Of a stretch of 64,000 bases of DNA, positions 59,616 to 64,000 are shown piece after piece. Both the position numbers and the translations under genes were made by a program. The stretch spans positions 4,216,001 through 4,280,000 of the forward strand of contig JANUWF010001491.1 of assembly GCA_026120185.1 (NCBI GenBank). The letters run 5' to 3'. The notes beneath the pieces were generated by a model. It was not told where the DNA came from. It was given only the letters and a program-made list of their open reading frames with translations, and made no database searches. The stretch's first letter is position 1; the number at the start of each line of letters is the position of its first letter. Source of the DNA: Voacanga thouarsii. Its lineage: Eukaryota > Streptophyta > Magnoliopsida > Gentianales > Apocynaceae.

Positions 59616-60458
59616 ATTACAACTGTGAATCTCACTTTCTCTCGAGTTATAAAATTCCTATTCTCAGTAAATCAATAGATATCTTGGCCTTATCGACTAA
59701 TTCCAAAAGCATTAAGATCAACCCAATTAATTCAAGAAGAAGTAATATCACTATCTTTTGGTGATATTATTAACTCTTTAATTAATAGTTCTAATCACCT
59801 AACCTCTCTCTTGGGTTAGTTGATGAATAACAAATATTGAATTCATTAGTTGGTACTACTCTCCTTACCCTATCTCTCGAATTCATTAGAAAAGAACCAA
59901 TCAATTCATCACAATAAACTTAAGTAATCAAATATTAGGAATTAGAATTGAAAAGATCTAAAAGTAATTCAATACAAAACATGGACTTAGGGTTCATCCC
60001 TTAATTACAATTAAAATATATATAAATCCAAACTGCCAATCTAGAACACAAAAAAAAAAAAAAAACAACAACCAAAACGAAAACGAAAACGAAAAAAAAG
60101 GAAGAAAGCACTAACAGCGAAGCAAGCCTTCTTCTTCTTCCAAGAGATCTTTTTGAAACACTCTCCTATTCTTCTCTAAAACTATCATTGATCCTTCTTC
60201 TTCTTGGTGTTCTTGAACTCTCTTTAGCAAATTTCTAAGGTATGCATGAACCAAATACTGAAAACAACCTCCGTTAGATGAGAAAGCAAGTATCTATAGT
60301 TTTCTTGCTTCCAAAAAGTGCTCCAAAATCCTATTCGCGTCCAAGTCTGAATGTAGGTGGCCCTGCCCACCAACCAAGTAGCCCCACATAATTTATGAAA
60401 TTCACAATGTGTGGAGAGCAATTGAGTGGCCTCGAGTAAACCCCCCCATGTAGGTCCT
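59616..60458. repeat. Unclassified AT-rich repeat-like stretch
   Basis: No gene is visible. There is an A-rich tract at 60048-60106 with AAAACG repeats and a run of TTCTTC units near 60128 and 60195. The phrasing of the sequence resembles a minus-strand Gypsy LTR, but I could not match it to any copy here. Confidence 0.3.
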
Positions 60459-63115
60459 TGTAACACCCTACTACCTAGGCCCAAAAGAGGTAGGGATGTC
60501 GCCCCATCCATAGGACAAGGGGTTTTTATAACTAGGTCACGTAAAAGAAAATAAAAGAAATACTTTAAATTAAACGTATTACAACCCAAAAATACATGAA
60601 CAATTTTAAAATAAATTGATTGCTACAATCTCTCAAAATAACACATAGGAAATTAAAATAAAGTCTTCAAAGCACAGGCAACAAATATAGCTATTGTCCT
60701 TCACGACATGATCGACCAGAAAACATGGTATAAAAGGTGATAAGATAAAAATATTAGTAAGCCCGTGTATGCTTTGAGTGTTTCATGTAAAACAGTTCAT
60801 GTATGTAAGTAGTAAAATTTCATTAGAGAAAGTGCTGGCAAGCATTAAATAAATGTTAAAAAAAAAGAAAGTGGTATTTTGCTTTTCAAACCATACATGT
60901 GCACGATAAATACAACCAGTCAAAGAGGTAGCCATGGGTTACCACACGTTGGGCCCCATGACCACGTAACGGTCAGAATGCCACACGTTGAGCATGCTAA
61001 CAAAAGGTAGGTGTACGGCCTACCGAGTGAGATACTCCTCATTCTCTACACCTAAACTTACCGGTTGTCCATTCCGAAAATATACAGTCCACATGATTGA
61101 AATTGCTACCTCGGACTAGAATGACCTAACAGACTGGCATCCTATCCGGGAAGGACTCATCCCTCAGAGGTGGCCACCTACTGAGAGACTTACCCAAACC
61201 CTTCAAAGACTAGTCCTAATAATCTACCCTTATTGTGCACTCAACGTTGTTGTCCCACTCGAGAGAAAATTGATCATACATTGATTTACTTGGAAATAGT
61301 AATTAAGGATTTCTAAAATTCTTGTCAAAGTTGGGTTTTAGAAAGAGTTTAGCATTTTGTGTAAAACTGCTTGTTTAATTTTTAAATAAGTTGCTTAACT
61401 AAAATAAAAAGGAAAAACAGTCCTTAATTGCTTTTACAAAATTAATGTCCATACACATCACATTTGGCTTGCCACAGTAATTTTAGTCTTCAAATGACTC
61501 CATGCAGGAGCTTACCTGATCCTTTGCTTGCTTGAATTCAAAAATCCTTCAAGGCTGACCTAACCCCACTTGGGATAAACACAAGACATAAGGTTATACT
61601 TGAGCTATACTCGCTTAAATAAAAAATCCCTTGTTCAACTAATCAAAATTATGACCATAATGTCCTAACCTTTAAGGCTAGATGATAAAGAATTTTATAA
61701 AATAAATCTAGCATGAAAAGTTAAAATGACTAGGGGTTGTAAAATAATTACTAATAAGTTATAGGTTCAAATAATAAATCTTTAGTATTTTTATTAAAAA
61801 AATAAACTAGCGTTTGAATATTGAATAATACTAAGTCCTAATTAGTATTAATAAATGGTAATTTTTAAATAGTATTACTATAAATAAACAATAAATTACA
61901 ATTATTTTTTAATTAATAAATAATTCGTAGTAAATAAAATTAATAATAAATGAATTATATTAAATTTTATATTAATGGATAACAAATAAATTTTACTATA
62001 AATAATATTTATTATTATAGGTAAATGTTATAACTATGATCTACAAGGGTAATAATATTTTATTTATTATTATTTATATAAAAGATTTTATTTACTATTA
62101 TACACACATATATATATATATTATTTTTAATAAAAGATATTATTTATTTGACTAATAAAATATCAATATTTTATTTAATATTCTATTTCAAAAACTTCCT
62201 AGGAATTTCGAAAACCTTAGAGAAAAAAATATAGTAATAATTTTAATTAAGGTAATAAAAATTGTTACTAAAAATAACCTAGGATTAACAAGAAAATAAT
62301 CATGATTTCCCTATAGCTAATCAAGAATCGTGAACACATTCTCCAACATCAAACAATAACTAATCCATTCAAGAACATAGGCTTAAATCAACACATGCCA
62401 TCACATAGCCAAATCCCTACTAGGCACAATCATAATCACGGCTTTAATAGAAATAAGAACATAAAAATCCTATTCACCAAAGGTGTAATAACATCTAACA
62501 TGCTTTAAACATCTAGAATTTTCTGAAGACATGATGAACACACAGTGATTCTCAAGAGAATCCATATAGCTTAAACATACACAACCATCCTCATGTCTTA
62601 ATCCCAACTCCTTCATCTACATGCATACACTCAATCCCCCATTCATATTCTACTCTCCCTATCAACATCTAGGAGGCATGAATTCATAATTTAAAAGAAG
62701 GATTAAGGAGAAATACTTGATTGATGTGTACTTGAATGACGATTTAAGAAGGTCCACGCGATTGAGAATCTTGAATTGTCCTAGTGAACAAAAATAGCCA
62801 TGGTTGTTGATAAACCATTTTGGTAGAGAGAGAGAGAGAGAGAGCATTAGCATGATACATTGTTGGTTGAATGGAAGAAGATGAACAAAGGAGTTGTTCT
62901 TGGTTACCTTAATGATGTTCTTGAGACTTCAAGAAAAAAAACTGGTTTTGATCCGAATGCCAGCTCTTGTTTTCGAGATTTGGTGTTACAAAATCCAGAA
63001 ATGAACTCTAGGGAGTATGCTGGAGTAATCTGGAGTATTTGAGAGGGATTGGAGGTGTTTAGAGTGGGTTTTGGCTTGAAGAAAGGTAGTGTGTGTTCTT
63101 GGTGTTCTTGGTTTC
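60459..63115 (-). repeat. LTR of the G2/G3 family (G4), outer part lost
   Basis: Starts TGTAACACCCTACTACC and matches the other three copies through the TACACCTAAACTTACCGGTTG block near 61050, the AT-rich tract at 61740-62200 and the GTGTGTGTTCTTGGTGTTC block near 63090. There the match ends and Gypsy pol begins, so roughly the outer 1.5 kb is missing. On its left there is no primer site, which fits a 3' LTR of a minus-strand element. Confidence 0.78.
62825..62844. repeat. (AG)n microsatellite
   Basis: Ten AG units within the G4 LTR. Confidence 0.9.
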
Positions 63116-64000
63116 AATGATTTCTCGCCTTAGATAGCATGAACTTCAGGTTGCTAACAATAATTCTCTCATCTTACACTTCCACGCTTCTATCCAACAC
63201 CTCCTGAACCACTTGAACCTCTTGCACTCTTAGCCTGGCCATTCTAACTTTTTGGCTTAGGGCATCAGCAACAATATTGGCCTTCCCAAGGTGGAAGTGG
63301 ATAGGACAACGGTACTCTTCCAAAAATTCCATCCATCTTCGTTGCTGCAAATTCAAGTCCTTCTGGGTGAAGATGTACTTCAAGCTCTTGTGATCAGTGA
63401 ACACTTCATATTCTGCTCCATACAAGTAGTGCCACCATTTCTTTAAATTGAACACAATGGCAGCCAGTTCTAAATCATACATGGGATAATTGACTTCATG
63501 AGGCTTTAACTTTCGAGAAGCATAGGCGATCACCTTTCTATCTTGCATCAAAACTGCTCCCAAACCTTCTTTTGAAGTATCAGTATATAGCATGTAAGAC
63601 TTATCCCCCTTTAGCAGACTCAACTAAGGTACTGCTATTAATCTCTGTTTCAGCTCTTGGAAACTCTTTTCACATTTTTCATTCCAAATAAAGGGTACAT
63701 CCTTCCTTAGCAGTGGGGTCATAGGCGATGCGATCATTGAAAATCCCTTAATAAACCTCCTACAACAGCCAACCAATCCTAAGAAGCTTCGAATCTCCGT
63801 GATGTTCTTTTGTTCCTTCTAGTCCAAAACTACTTCGACCTTCGCTGGGTCCACCTTGATCCTATCCTTGGTCACACGTGGCCAAGAAATGCCACACTAT
63901 CCAGCCAAAACTCACATTTGCTAAATTTGGCGAAGAGCTTGTGCTCCCTTAGCTTCTCTAGTACTAGCTTCAAATGTTTTGCATGATCCTTCGAGCTCTT
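63116..64000 (-). pseudogene. Gypsy G4 pol, reverse transcriptase end and RNase H
   Basis: Reading leftward from 64000: the end of RT ([16 protein letters not shown]), a frameshift near 63880, the connection (ITEIRSFLGLVGCCRRFIKG, PFIWNEKCEKSFQELKQ), and an RNase H open from 63623 to 63174. The RNase H keeps its acidic residues: Asp in YTDTS, Glu in YDLELAA, Asp in VFTDHKSL and Asp in VADALS (residues 15, 52, 77 and 120 of the open stretch). Stops stand at 63819-63821 and 63624-63626. The style is that of Tekay/Del chromoviruses. Integrase should follow on the left but is deleted: after IIVSNLKF near 63140 the sequence joins the LTR. G4 may show the pol that G2 and G3 have lost; this is inferred. 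Confidence 0.85.

Overview
The window looks like a stretch of flowering-plant nuclear DNA, probably from an AT-rich eudicot genome. It is built almost entirely of decayed, nested transposable elements. The plant assignment rests on a plant L1 LINE with a DUF4283-like first ORF, a BED-finger hAT transposase, Copia and Gypsy LTR elements with initiator-Met primer sites, and a TGATA-type Gypsy family with a tRNA-Asp primer site. I found no host gene, no rRNA or functional tRNA gene and no CRISPR array.

Left third (1-33531). A Copia tail (C1, 1-2728) is fused to a minus-strand Ty3/Gypsy element, G1. G1 is split in two. Its pol lies at 2729-9446 and its gag, leader, primer site and 626-bp 5' LTR lie at 30627-33531. 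A 3297-bp hAT transposon (4553-7849, perfect 8-bp target duplication GGTAATGG) sits inside the G1 pol, just past the reverse transcriptase core. A second minus-strand Gypsy, G2 (9447-30626, target duplication CCCTT), is inserted at the G1 gag-protease junction. G2 in turn contains an L1 LINE (11649-16091), a TGATA-type Gypsy fragment (A, 16092 to about 17945) and a complete but internally deleted TGATA element (B, 24314-30480) lodged in its 5' LTR.

Middle (33532-43058). G3 is a relative of G2 with gag remains and an approximately 4.0-kb 5' LTR (35018-39036). It carries a large (CAA)n/(TAA)n tract. An LTR-like fragment and a degraded Copia remnant (C2) follow.

Right third (43059-64000). The Copia element C3 is interrupted by an antisense solo LTR (45993-47724) and by a nearly whole Copia element, C4 (47812 to about 56990). 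The C3 RNase H and 3' LTR resume at 57000-59463. The window closes with a truncated LTR of the G2/G3 family fused to a Gypsy RT-RNase H segment (G4).

All coding regions are broken by stops or frameshifts, so the genes are not expected to work together. The clearest unexpected signals are these: a GC-rich hairpin module (core ACCGGYGCYGGC) shared by the LTRs of the Copia family and the unrelated TGATA Gypsy family; a tRNA-like A-box/B-box segment inside the 4-kb Gypsy LTRs; an acidic ORF between primer site and gag in G2 and G3; and two overlapping, mutually exclusive hairpins beside the Gypsy LTR/primer-site boundary. Family calls come from reading translated motifs by eye. Junctions marked approximate could shift by 10-30 bases.
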